The notes beneath the pieces were generated by a model that was not told the origin of the DNA, searched no databases, and saw only the letters and a program-made list of their open reading frames with translations. Position numbers and translations under genes: made by a program. From CBDTYW01 sp965364735 (GTDB taxonomy: Bacteria; Actinomycetota; Nitriliruptoria; Nitriliruptorales; Nitriliruptoraceae), in the NCBI GenBank assembly GCA_965364735.1, contig CBDTYW010000093.1, positions 1 to 12,705 on the forward strand: a stretch of 12,705 bases of DNA. Reading direction: 5' to 3'. Numbering within the stretch: position 1 is the first letter of the stretch; every line of letters begins with the position of its first letter. Shown one piece after another: positions 6,887-12,705 of the stretch.

Positions 6887-7466
6887 CGACGAGGCCCAGA
6901 CGCTGGATCTCGAGCGTGGCGAGCTGGCTGGACCGCCCGTCGCTCAGCGCGCGGGCCGGGTCCTGCACGGTGTCGGCGAGGCGGTCCAGCGGGATCATGG
7001 TGAGCGCCCGGTGGGCGAAGACGAGGTCGTCGGCGCCAGCGTCCAGCAGCGCGCGTCCACCCCGAGCGTCACGCGACCACCGGACCCGGCGCGGCACCCA
7101 CGCGCCGAGGAGCGCCGCGATGGGAAGGCCGCCCACGGCGAGCGACGTCCAGCGGGCGAGATCGTCGACCGCGGTGATCTGCGCCCGCCCAGCCTCGGCG
7201 AGCGTCGTCCCCGCGTCGACGAGCGCGTCGAAGGGCAGCACGATCGTGTCGCCGACGAACGGGAGGTCGCCGAGCCCGGAGGCGAGCGACGCTGCCGAGG
7301 AGATGCTCGCGCCAGCCTGCTCGAGGACGACGCCCGGCCCGCGGAGCTCGCGGATCGAGCGGAACAGGTTCACGGCGACCGCCACGATCACGACGATCGC
7401 GATCGCCACGGCCAGGTCACGCAGGATCTGCCGTCGACGCAGGGCGGGGTCCTCGGCGTACAGCAC
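6879..7466 (-). CDS. Actinobacterial two-helix membrane protein, unknown function
   Basis: A 195-residue protein that begins at GTG 7466, with GGAG 6 nt upstream (7476-7473 on the minus strand). Transmembrane helices lie at residues 18-36 and 107-124. The 70-residue stretch between them is rich in Ala/Gly/Leu and likely helical (for example DAGTTLAEAGRAQITAVDDL) and probably faces outside. The C-terminal tail contains ADDLVFAHRALTMIPLDRL, DPARAL and LATLEIQRLGL, a pattern I associate with a recurrent but unnamed family of actinobacterial membrane proteins. No enzymatic motif is visible. The end is convergent with and overlaps the HIT gene by 8 bp; the start is divergent from the acyl-CoA dehydrogenase across about 100 nt. 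Coding is supported by start signal, membrane topology and codon pattern; the overlapping plus-strand frame through this region lacks domain features. Confidence 0.8.
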   Translation of the reverse strand: MLYAEDPALRRRQILRDLAVAIAIVVIVAVAVNLFRSIRELRGPGVVLEQAGASISSAASLASGLGDLPFVGDTIVLPFDALVDAGTTLAEAGRAQITAVDDLARWTSLAVGGLPIAALLGAWVPRRVRWSRDARGGRALLDAGADDLVFAHRALTMIPLDRLADTVQDPARALSDGRSSQLATLEIQRLGLVVR

Positions 7467-7486
7467 GGCTTGCTCCGGTGGTCAGC

Positions 7487-7505
7487 TGTGGAAGGTTGCT
7501 CCACA
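7487..7505. promoter_or_regulatory. Inverted repeat in the divergent promoter region, possible operator
   Basis: TGTGGA (7487-7492) and TCCACA (7500-7505) form a 6-bp inverted repeat with a 7-nt spacer, in the 102-nt gap between the divergent membrane-protein and acyl-CoA dehydrogenase genes. It could be a dimeric repressor site serving one or both. The rest of the gap shows the two GGAG ribosome sites and no clear -35/-10 pair. Confidence 0.3.
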
Positions 7506-7568
7506 AGTGTGGCAGCCCGCGCCGCCGCAGGGTTCGATGCGACGACACCACGACCTTCCGGAGCCCAC

Positions 7569-8807
7569 GTGCACTTCGCCCACAGCCCTCGCACCGAGGA
7601 ACTCATCGCGAACATGACCGAGTTCCTCCACGAGCACGTGCTTCCCAACGAGGAGCGTTTCCGCCGTGAGATCGAGGCGTCGGGCGAGCGGCACTTCCAC
7701 CCGCCGGTCATGCTCGAGCTCCAGGCCGAGGCCCGCCGACGCGGGCTCTGGAACCTCTTCCTCCCGGACGAGAAGTGGGGCGCCGGGCTCACGAACCTCG
7801 AGTACGCCCCGATCGCGGAGCTCTCGGGCTGGTCGCCCGAGATCGCTCCGGAGGCGATGAACTGCGCGGCGCCGGACACCGGCAACATGGAGGTGCTCGC
7901 CGCGTTCGGTACGCCCGAGCAGCAGGAGGAGTGGCTCGTCCCGTTGCTCGATGCCCAGATCCGCTCGTGCTTCGGGATGACCGAGCCGGACGTGGCGTCC
8001 TCGGACGCCCGCAACATCCAGTCCTCCATCGTCCGCGACGGTGACGAGTACGTCATCAACGGCCGGAAGTGGTGGACGTCGGGCGCGGCGTCGCCGCGCG
8101 CCAAGGTCTGCATCTTCATGGGGCGCACCGACGAGTCCGAGCAGCCGCATCGTCAGCAGTCGATGATCCTGGTGCCCATGGACGCGCCAGGCGTCGAGAT
8201 CGTCCGCGAGCTCCCGGTGTTCGGCCACTACGACGGACACGGCGGGCACCCCGAGGTCAGCTTCACGAACGTGCGTGTCCCGGCCAGCAACATGCTCGTC
8301 GCGGAGGGTGAGGGCTTCGCGATCGCGCAGGGCAGGCTGGGGCCGGGCCGCATCCACCACTGCATGCGCCTCATCGGGATGGCTGAGCGCGCCGTCGACC
8401 TCATGGTCAAGCGCAGCGTCACGCGCTTCCCGTTCGGTCAGCCCATCGCCGCGCAAGGAGTGTTCCAGGACTGGGTTGCGGAGGCCCGCGTGGCGATCGA
8501 GCAGGCCCGGTTGCTGACGCTCAAGGCTGCATGGCTGATGGACACGGTCGGCGCGAAGGGCGCACGCATCGAGATCAGCGCGATCAAGGTCGTCGCCCCG
8601 CGGATGGCGGCCGAGGTCATCGACAAGGCCATGCAGTCGTTCGGCGGCGCGGGGATGTCCAACGACACCCCGTTGGCGCTGCTCTACAGCCACGCGAGGA
8701 CGTTGCGCCTCGCAGACGGGCCGGACGAGGTGCACAAGATGTCGATCGCGCGCCGCGAGATCCGCGCGCACCTCACCGACGACGAGGCTGCCCTGCTTCG
8801 TCGGTAA
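7569..8807 (+). CDS. Acyl-CoA dehydrogenase, ACAD10/11-like branch
   Basis: A 412-residue flavoprotein of the acyl-CoA dehydrogenase family, which oxidises acyl-CoA thioesters at C2-C3 with FAD and passes electrons to an electron-transfer flavoprotein. Features in order: an N-terminal helical domain (EELIANMTEFLHEHVLPNEE), MTEPDVASSD at residues 137-146 (flavin-contact region), GRKWWTSGA, the central beta domain ending VPASNMLV, then C-terminal helices with RFPFGQPIAAQGVFQDW, QSFGGAGMSND and RLADGPDEVHK. In the last motif D383 stands where typical family members have the catalytic Glu (YEGT-type motif), as in ACAD10/11-like proteins. The frame is open far upstream, but GTG 7569 has GGAG at 7560-7563 (5-nt spacer) and gives the family's usual length. 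The substrate is unknown; long-chain or 4-hydroxyacyl-CoA are possibilities by homology. Confidence 0.93.
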   Translation: MHFAHSPRTEELIANMTEFLHEHVLPNEERFRREIEASGERHFHPPVMLELQAEARRRGLWNLFLPDEKWGAGLTNLEYAPIAELSGWSPEIAPEAMNCAAPDTGNMEVLAAFGTPEQQEEWLVPLLDAQIRSCFGMTEPDVASSDARNIQSSIVRDGDEYVINGRKWWTSGAASPRAKVCIFMGRTDESEQPHRQQSMILVPMDAPGVEIVRELPVFGHYDGHGGHPEVSFTNVRVPASNMLVAEGEGFAIAQGRLGPGRIHHCMRLIGMAERAVDLMVKRSVTRFPFGQPIAAQGVFQDWVAEARVAIEQARLLTLKAAWLMDTVGAKGARIEISAIKVVAPRMAAEVIDKAMQSFGGAGMSNDTPLALLYSHARTLRLADGPDEVHKMSIARREIRAHLTDDEAALLRR

Positions 8808-8808
8808 C

Positions 8809-8822
8809 GGTCCGTTCGGACC
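8809..8822 (+). terminator. Small hairpin directly after the acyl-CoA dehydrogenase stop
   Basis: GGTCC (8809-8813) and GGACC (8818-8822) pair around a GTTC loop, beginning 2 nt after the TAA. It is short and has no U tract, so it is at most a weak terminator or a 3'-end stabiliser. The remaining gap to 9037 holds another small inverted repeat, ATTGC/GCAAT at 8918-8931, and otherwise nothing I recognise. Confidence 0.35.
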
Positions 8823-9037
8823 AGACAGCTCGGCCGCTGGGCAACGTCCGATCGGCCGCGCCGGCAGGGGTCGACGCTGTCGCCGGCCCGCGTCCGGCGT
8901 GGTGCAGCCCGGCGATCATTGCTCGCGCAATCGCACGATTCCGCGCGCAGGCTGCGCGACGGAGTCGTGCATGGGAGTGCGGGGCGCCAGGTTTCCGTTG
9001 GGCAGGTGACCTGACTGAACCTCGTGGAAGCCTGCTC

Positions 9038-9790
9038 ATGTCCCGATCCGCCCGCACAGGCGCCGGCGTCGCCGTCGCGATCCTCGCCGTCCTCGCTGCT
9101 GTCTGGCTGCTCGTGCTGCGAGACACTGCGCCGGCCGCGCCGACGCTCGACGACGCGGTGGCGCAGCTCGACGACGAGCCCTCGGAATCGTTGGCCGACG
9201 ACGCCGAGACGGAGGCCGTCGAGGAGCCCGTGACCTCCGTCGAAGGGACCTGGGCCGTCGACCGTGACGCTGGTGGCGACGAGGTGGACACGGGCACCTA
9301 CGTCGGCTATCGGGTCACCGAGGAGCTCCGCAACATCGGCGAGAAGAGCGCCACCGGCCGGAGCCCCGAAGTCGAGGGCTCCCTCACGATCGTCGAGGGG
9401 CGCCTCACCGCGGTCGACCTGACCGTCGACATGACCACGCTCGAGTCGGACAGCGGCCTCCGCGACGGCGCCATCGCCACGCGTGGTATCGAGTACTCGC
9501 GGTTCCCGACGTCGACGTTCGCGCTCACCGAGGCGGTCACGATCCCGGACGCGGCGCTCGACGGTGAGAGCTTCGAGGTCACCGTCGTCGGCGACCTCAC
9601 GCTGCATGGTGTCACCAACGAGATCTCGCTCCCGCTCGCGGCGCGCTTCGTGGCCAACCGGATGGTCGTCGTCGGCACGGTCACCATCGTGATGGCCGAC
9701 TACGACATCACCCCGCCGAAGGCCGGCCCGGTCCTCGAGATCAGCGATGCCGGTGAGCTGGAGATCCAGCTCTTCCTCAAGAAGGCCTGA
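9038..9790 (+). CDS. Membrane-anchored YceI-like domain protein
   Basis: A 250-residue protein. ATG 9038 is preceded by GGAAG at 9026-9030 (7-nt spacer); the frame is open upstream through the end of the previous gene but without domain features. Residues 9-27 form an uncleaved-looking signal/anchor helix after a short basic start. Residues 38-64 are a strongly acidic Asp/Glu/Ala/Ser linker. Residues about 68-250 match the YceI lipocalin-like beta barrel: GTWAVDRD, VDLTVDMTTLESD, GLRDGAIATRGIEYSRFPTS, VVGDLTLHGVTNEISLPL and a final LEIQLFLKKA strand. YceI-like proteins bind isoprenoids, fatty acids or amides in their cavity. Here the domain would lie outside the membrane on a flexible stalk. 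It probably forms a single-gene unit: a 230-nt gap upstream and a strong hairpin downstream. Confidence 0.92.
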   Translation: MSRSARTGAGVAVAILAVLAAVWLLVLRDTAPAAPTLDDAVAQLDDEPSESLADDAETEAVEEPVTSVEGTWAVDRDAGGDEVDTGTYVGYRVTEELRNIGEKSATGRSPEVEGSLTIVEGRLTAVDLTVDMTTLESDSGLRDGAIATRGIEYSRFPTSTFALTEAVTIPDAALDGESFEVTVVGDLTLHGVTNEISLPLAARFVANRMVVVGTVTIVMADYDITPPKAGPVLEISDAGELEIQLFLKKA

Positions 9791-9815
9791 GCGGCCAGCC
9801 TCGTGGGGCCACAAG

Positions 9816-9857
9816 ACGTCGGCGCCGGTCAGGAGGGGGTCCGACCGGCGCCGACGT
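9816..9857. terminator. Strong 15-bp hairpin between convergent genes, probable bidirectional terminator
   Basis: The arms 9816-9830 and 9843-9857 are perfect reverse complements (15 bp, nearly all G/C) around a 12-nt loop. It starts 25 nt after the YceI stop and lies between that gene and the convergent small gene ending at 9928. There is no U tract, which is common for terminators in very GC-rich actinobacteria. The symmetry allows action on both strands. Confidence 0.7.
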
Positions 9858-9898
9858 TGATGTGACGTCGCCTCGGAGGGGATCGATGCGACATCGAG

Positions 9899-9919
9899 CA
9901 GGTCGCGCAAGGCGACCTG
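9899..9919. terminator. Second hairpin, near the end of the convergent small gene
   Basis: CAGGTCGC (9899-9906) pairs perfectly with GCGACCTG (9912-9919) around a GCAAG loop. It is 8 nt beyond the stop of the minus-strand small gene, whose transcript would meet it first. It probably terminates or protects that transcript. The 137-nt gap (9791-9927) is mostly made of this and the preceding hairpin. Confidence 0.55.
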
Positions 9920-9927
9920 ACGGGAGT

Positions 9928-10209
9928 TTAGTTGCTCGCGACCCCTCGGCGCGAGAGGCGCTGGAGATACTCGTCCAGCCGTGTGTGCAGTCCACCCGGC
10001 GTGAGGGACGCCTGCTGATGGTGTCCCTGCTGGCGAGCCACCCAGAGGGTCTTCGGGTGACCATGCCAGCTCGTGGCGGTGTCAACGTCGAATGACCACG
10101 CGGGGAACTCGCCCTGGAGCCACGAGAGCGTGGCGTCATGGCGTGGATCGGCTGCTTCGCCGGCCGCGAGGGCGACGTCGGGAGCGTCGGTGACGGGAGT
10201 GTTGGTCAT
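9928..10209 (-). CDS. Small actinobacterial protein of 93 residues, unknown function
   Basis: It starts at ATG 10209 with GGAG (10220-10217 on the minus strand) 7 nt upstream and ends at TAA 9930-9928, 8 nt before a hairpin that would suit its 3' end. The first 25 residues look disordered (TPVTDAPDVALAAGEAADP). The core LSWLQGEFPAWSFDVD, TLWVARQQ and LHTRLDEYLQRLSRR resembles a common pattern of short actinobacterial proteins (Leu-rich helix, FPxW, a Trp-x-Ala-Arg strand, then a closing helix), which have no settled role. It is divergent from the gamma-glutamyltransferase-like gene across 128 nt. Other frames here have no comparable start or 3' signals. Confidence that it is a gene is fair; function is unknown. 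Confidence 0.65.
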   Translation of the reverse strand: MTNTPVTDAPDVALAAGEAADPRHDATLSWLQGEFPAWSFDVDTATSWHGHPKTLWVARQQGHHQQASLTPGGLHTRLDEYLQRLSRRGVASN

Positions 10210-10295
10210 TGCAGGGCTCCGTGTCGACGGGGCGGGATCAGGACAACGGGGGACCCGTGGCTCGGATTCCCAACCTGACTGTCCTCTTGGCAGGT

Positions 10296-10312
10296 CGGCG
10301 AATCCTTCGCCG
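10296..10312. promoter_or_regulatory. Inverted repeat upstream of the gamma-glutamyltransferase-like gene
   Basis: CGGCGAA (10296-10302) and TTCGCCG (10306-10312) form a perfect 7-bp inverted repeat with a 3-nt centre, 13 nt before the -10 box at 10326. That is the position of a -35 element, so a repressor site or DNA-level operator is plausible; a transcribed hairpin of the divergent gene's leader is the alternative. Confidence 0.35.
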
Positions 10313-10325
10313 GGACGAGGGGCGA

Positions 10326-10331
10326 TAGCGT
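10326..10331 (+). promoter_or_regulatory. -10 box (TAGCGT) for leaderless transcription
   Basis: TAGCGT fits TAnnnT and ends 6 nt before the ATG at 10338. No ribosome site precedes that ATG. The spacing predicts transcription beginning at, or within a base or two of, the start codon. Confidence 0.6.
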
Positions 10332-10337
10332 CGGGGC

Positions 10338-11861
10338 ATGGGTGGATGTGCGGTTGCCTCGAGCTCGGAGCTCGCAGCCCGGGCCGGCGCGGACGTCGCG
10401 GCCGCGGGCGGCAACGCCGTGGATGCTGCGATCGCGGCGGTCCTCGTGTCCTGCATCACGGAACCTGGCATCAGCAGTCCGCTCGGTGGTGGCTACCTCA
10501 CCATCATGCCCCCGAGCGGTCCCGCCGAGACCATCGACGGACAGGTGGCCGTCCCGGGGATGGGGCTGCCGCTCTCCGCGCGCGGTGGCGGCGTGTTCGA
10601 TCTGCACACCGAGTACGGCGGTGGGGTCGACATCACGATCGGCTACGGATCGGCGGCCGTGCCGGGAACGATCGCAGCGCTGGAGCTTGCGTCGAAGCGG
10701 TACGGAGCGGTGCCGTGGGCGGCGCTCCTGGCGCCGTCCATCGAGATCGCGCGATCGGGCTTCGAGCTCGGCTCGGCGTCGACGTACTACCTCCGCTACG
10801 TCCATCTGGACCTGTTCGGCTGGCACCCGGTCTCGTTCGCGGCGCTGCACGATGCCGACGGACGGCTCATCCCCGAGGGCGGCACCGTCATCGTGCCGGG
10901 GCTGGCGGAGACGCTCGAGACGCTGGCACGGGACGGGGCCACGGCGTTGCACGACGGACCGGTCGGTCGCGCCATGGTCGCAGAGATCCGTGACGGCGGC
11001 GGGCTGGTCACCGAGGCGGACCTGCGGGCGTACGAGCCGATCGTGCGGCGAGCCCAGCCGGTGAGGTTCGGGGGATGGAACCTCGCCACCAACCCGCCGC
11101 CCGCGATCGGCGGGACCACGTTGAGCGCGATGCTCCAGCTGCTCGATCGCCCGCACGGTCTTGCGCGGCTCGTTGACGTCCAGGACGCCGTCCTCGGTCA
11201 CCGGGTCGACGTGCTCGACCTCGCAGAGGACCTCGACGCGGCCACCAAGGCCCTTCTGGCCGCGATCGACGACGAGACGTGGAAGCCTGCGCTGATGTCC
11301 TCGTCCACGGTCCACACCTCGGCGGTCGATGACCTCGGCGGAGCGTGCTCGGTGACGGTGTCTGCTGGCTATGGCTGTGGGGCGGTCCCGGGCGGGACCG
11401 GCATGTGGCTCAACAACAGCCTCGGTGAGCCCGAGCTCACCCGACGAGGGCTGCACGCCCCGCTGGTGGGGGACCGGCTTCCGTCGAACATGGCGCCGAC
11501 CGTGGGACGTCACGATGACGGGCGGGTCCTCGCGCTCGGCTCACCGGGCGCGGATCGGATCACCACGGCGATCCTCCAGACGCTGATCCACCACGAGCAC
11601 GGAGGCCGCGACCTGGGCGCCGCGATCGCTGCGCCGAGGCTCCACGTCCAGCATCGTGACGGCGTCGTCGTCGGGTACGAAGCGGACCTCGAGGGGGTGA
11701 TCCCAGAGTGGTGGACCACCCATGAGTACGAAGCCAACGCCATGTTCTTCGGCGGTGTCGGCGCCGCCGTGCGCGGCCCAAGCGGTTCATCTCCGGGCAT
11801 GCTCGAGGCGCACGCGGACCCCCGGCGTGCCGGCGGAACGGCCATCAGCAACGATCTCTGA
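10338..11861 (+). CDS. Gamma-glutamyltransferase-family Ntn hydrolase, atypical substrate pocket
   Basis: A 507-residue homolog of gamma-glutamyltranspeptidase. Conserved parts: GGNAVDAAIAA (24-34), SPLGGGYLTI, YGSAAVPGT, NPPPAIGGTTLSAMLQLL, the processing site STVHTSAVD with T324 as the expected nucleophile after self-cleavage, WLNNS, LPSNMAPT and LGSPGADRITTAILQ. Self-cleavage would give about 323- and 184-residue chains, close to the known heavy and light subunits. Several residues that bind the gamma-glutamyl group in the E. coli enzyme differ: R114 aligns with Q69, S463 with Asn, G484 with Ala, Q430 with Ser, and the N411 segment is shortened. I therefore doubt glutathione is the substrate; an acylase-like or other amide hydrolase role is possible. 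There is no signal peptide, so it appears cytoplasmic, unlike secreted enzymes. The ATG sits 6 nt after a -10 box (leaderless). Confidence 0.88.
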   Translation: MGGCAVASSSELAARAGADVAAAGGNAVDAAIAAVLVSCITEPGISSPLGGGYLTIMPPSGPAETIDGQVAVPGMGLPLSARGGGVFDLHTEYGGGVDITIGYGSAAVPGTIAALELASKRYGAVPWAALLAPSIEIARSGFELGSASTYYLRYVHLDLFGWHPVSFAALHDADGRLIPEGGTVIVPGLAETLETLARDGATALHDGPVGRAMVAEIRDGGGLVTEADLRAYEPIVRRAQPVRFGGWNLATNPPPAIGGTTLSAMLQLLDRPHGLARLVDVQDAVLGHRVDVLDLAEDLDAATKALLAAIDDETWKPALMSSSTVHTSAVDDLGGACSVTVSAGYGCGAVPGGTGMWLNNSLGEPELTRRGLHAPLVGDRLPSNMAPTVGRHDDGRVLALGSPGADRITTAILQTLIHHEHGGRDLGAAIAAPRLHVQHRDGVVVGYEADLEGVIPEWWTTHEYEANAMFFGGVGAAVRGPSGSSPGMLEAHADPRRAGGTAISNDL

Positions 11862-11862
11862 C

Positions 11863-11868
11863 TACGCT
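11863..11868 (+). promoter_or_regulatory. Possible -10 box (TACGCT) for the helicase gene
   Basis: TACGCT matches TAnnnT and lies just past the stop of the gamma-glutamyltransferase-like gene, 50 nt before the preferred helicase start. No -35 is seen. It is the best promoter candidate in this short gap, but the motif alone is weak. Confidence 0.35.
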
Positions 11869-11918
11869 GCATCGGTCCAGCCCCTCCCGTGCAAAGACCT
11901 CCGGTGACCCCTGCTTCG

Positions 11919-12705
11919 ATGACCCTCGTGGACCCACGTCCCGTCGGCGTTCCCAACCGGCTCCAGCTGACGTTCCTCGCTGACCCGCTCGTGCCGGCGT
12001 CCGGCTCCTTCCTGCTCTGGGGGCCGAACGACCTTGCCGGAGCTGCGGCGGAGATCGGCCTGCCCGCTGGCGAGCCCGACACGTTGCGGACCGTGCGTCC
12101 TGAGGGGGACTCGTTCATCCCGATCGACCTCGTCGCCCGGCGTGCGCCGCTGATCCCGGTCGCTCGCACCCTGGCCACGCTGCCGGTCGGCAGCGACTGG
12201 CCGGCATGGTCGCGTCCGAGCGACGCGGTCCTCGCTTGGTCGCTCGCGGCGAAGCTCGCCTTCGAGCGTGTCGCCGACGGCCATCTCGTCCCGACCGCCC
12301 GCGGCGGGCACCGCGCTGGCACCGCCGTCGCGGCATGGCGGGCATCCGTTGCCGGTGACCCCCGCATCGGCCGTCTCGCCGAGGCGTTCCCCGTCTCCGC
12401 CCACGCGGTCCGTGCGCTCGAGGACGACCGCACGCTGCTGACGGCCGACGAGGTGCTCCGCTCCTTCCTGGACGCCATCGCCGACGCCTGTGCCCGTGCT
12501 GGCCGTCGTCCCGCAGCAGACGTCCGGCCCACCGACGACCGTCGCCTCTGGTCCGAGGCCTGGCCCGCCGCGCTCTCGAGCGAGCGCCCGATCATCGGTG
12601 AGCTCGGCGACAACGCCAACGAGATCGTCGCCGAGGTCGAGCAGTGGTCGGCCCACGCGCTCGGCACCGAGCGTCGCTCCAGCGCACGTCTCGCGCTGCG
12701 CCTCA
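11919..12705 (+). CDS. SNF2-type helicase, N-terminal region (cut by window edge)
   Basis: An open frame of 262 codons continues past the right edge. The visible part resembles the N-terminal accessory region of large actinobacterial SNF2 helicases (the type with an SNF2-associated domain ahead of the motor, like mycobacterial HelZ): FLLWGP near residue 31, TVRPEGDSF, PLIPVARTLATL, the helical block AVLAWSLAAKLAFERVADG followed by LVPTAR, then AFPVSAHAV, LLTADEVLRSFLDAIADA and a W-x-EAW segment. The ATPase motifs themselves would lie outside the window, so the call rests on remembered domain pattern. The family remodels or translocates on DNA or nucleoprotein. No ribosome site precedes any start; in-frame GTG 11904 and GTG 11889 are alternatives to ATG 11919. 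It lies 57 nt after the previous gene. Confidence 0.65.
   Translation, partial: MTLVDPRPVGVPNRLQLTFLADPLVPASGSFLLWGPNDLAGAAAEIGLPAGEPDTLRTVRPEGDSFIPIDLVARRAPLIPVARTLATLPVGSDWPAWSRPSDAVLAWSLAAKLAFERVADGHLVPTARGGHRAGTAVAAWRASVAGDPRIGRLAEAFPVSAHAVRALEDDRTLLTADEVLRSFLDAIADACARAGRRPAADVRPTDDRRLWSEAWPAALSSERPIIGELGDNANEIVAEVEQWSAHALGTERRSSARLALRL

Noticed and set aside
6831..7568. Upstream extension of the acyl-CoA dehydrogenase frame
   Set aside because: It reads through the opposite strand of the two-helix membrane-protein gene and gives a charged low-complexity leader. GTG 7569 with GGAG gives the normal family length.
7482..8771. Minus-strand open frame (429 codons) opposite the acyl-CoA dehydrogenase
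   Set aside because: Complementary shadow of a firmly identified enzyme; composition dominated by Arg, Asp, His and Gly, with no domain.
8918..8931. ATTGC/GCAAT inverted repeat in the gap before the YceI gene
   Set aside because: Only 5 bp with no neighbouring promoter or terminator signal; expected by chance at this length.
8684..9910. Minus-strand open frame (408 codons) opposite the YceI gene
   Set aside because: It covers a proven coding region plus two hairpins and has no domain or start signal.
9862..10095. Plus-strand 77-codon open frame over the small minus-strand gene
   Set aside because: It begins between the two hairpins, has no ribosome site and no recognisable pattern, while the minus-strand gene has all three supports.
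11510..12667. Minus-strand open frame (385 codons) opposite the gamma-glutamyltransferase end and the helicase start
   Set aside because: The plus-strand frames carry family motifs; this one is Ser/Arg/Ala-rich with no motif.

Overview
This is a GC-rich (roughly 70%) bacterial chromosome segment with dense, mostly short-gapped genes, frequent GTG starts, AGGAG/GGAG ribosome sites and TAnnnT -10 boxes lying 6-8 nt upstream of start codons (leaderless genes). These traits, and the protein families present, fit an Actinomycetota member, perhaps a deep-branching class such as Acidimicrobiia or Nitriliruptoria; the class is a guess. I see no rRNA, tRNA, CRISPR array, insertion sequence or prophage gene.

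Layout: (1) 1-267, minus strand: N-terminal part of a PlsC-type acyltransferase cut by the window edge, divergent from (2) 428-1657: a metal-dependent amidohydrolase of the imidazolonepropionase/prolidase-like type. (3) 1728-3521: an 85-residue two-helix membrane protein, an extended SDR (NAD(P)-dependent epimerase/reductase-like) and an SRPBCC ligand-binding protein, closely spaced. (4) 3658-6886: a tight three-gene block: a probable dual-OB (DuOB-like) protein, a CLC chloride transporter/channel with CBS pair and RCK_C tail, and a HIT-family nucleotide hydrolase. The junctions are TGATG and ATGA, and an 11-bp-period direct repeat precedes the block. (5) 6879-7466, minus strand: an actinobacterial two-helix membrane protein, convergent with and overlapping HIT by 8 bp and divergent from (6) 7569-8807: an ACAD10/11-like acyl-CoA dehydrogenase. 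(7) 9038-9790: a membrane-anchored YceI-like lipid-binding protein, followed by a 15-bp stem hairpin and a second hairpin. (8) 9928-10209, minus strand: a 93-residue small protein, divergent from (9) 10338-11861: a gamma-glutamyltransferase-family Ntn hydrolase with altered substrate-pocket residues. (10) 11919-end: the N-terminal part of an SNF2-type helicase.

How they may work together: much of the content is lipid/CoA and small-molecule metabolism (acyltransferase, SDR, SRPBCC, acyl-CoA dehydrogenase, YceI) without a single obvious pathway. The most system-like unit is DuOB-CLC-HIT: a predicted nucleic-acid/nucleotide-binding protein, an anion transporter carrying two cytosolic ligand-sensing modules, and a nucleotide hydrolase. 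A functional link between them is inference from gene coupling only. The rest reads as ordinary actinobacterial chromosome.
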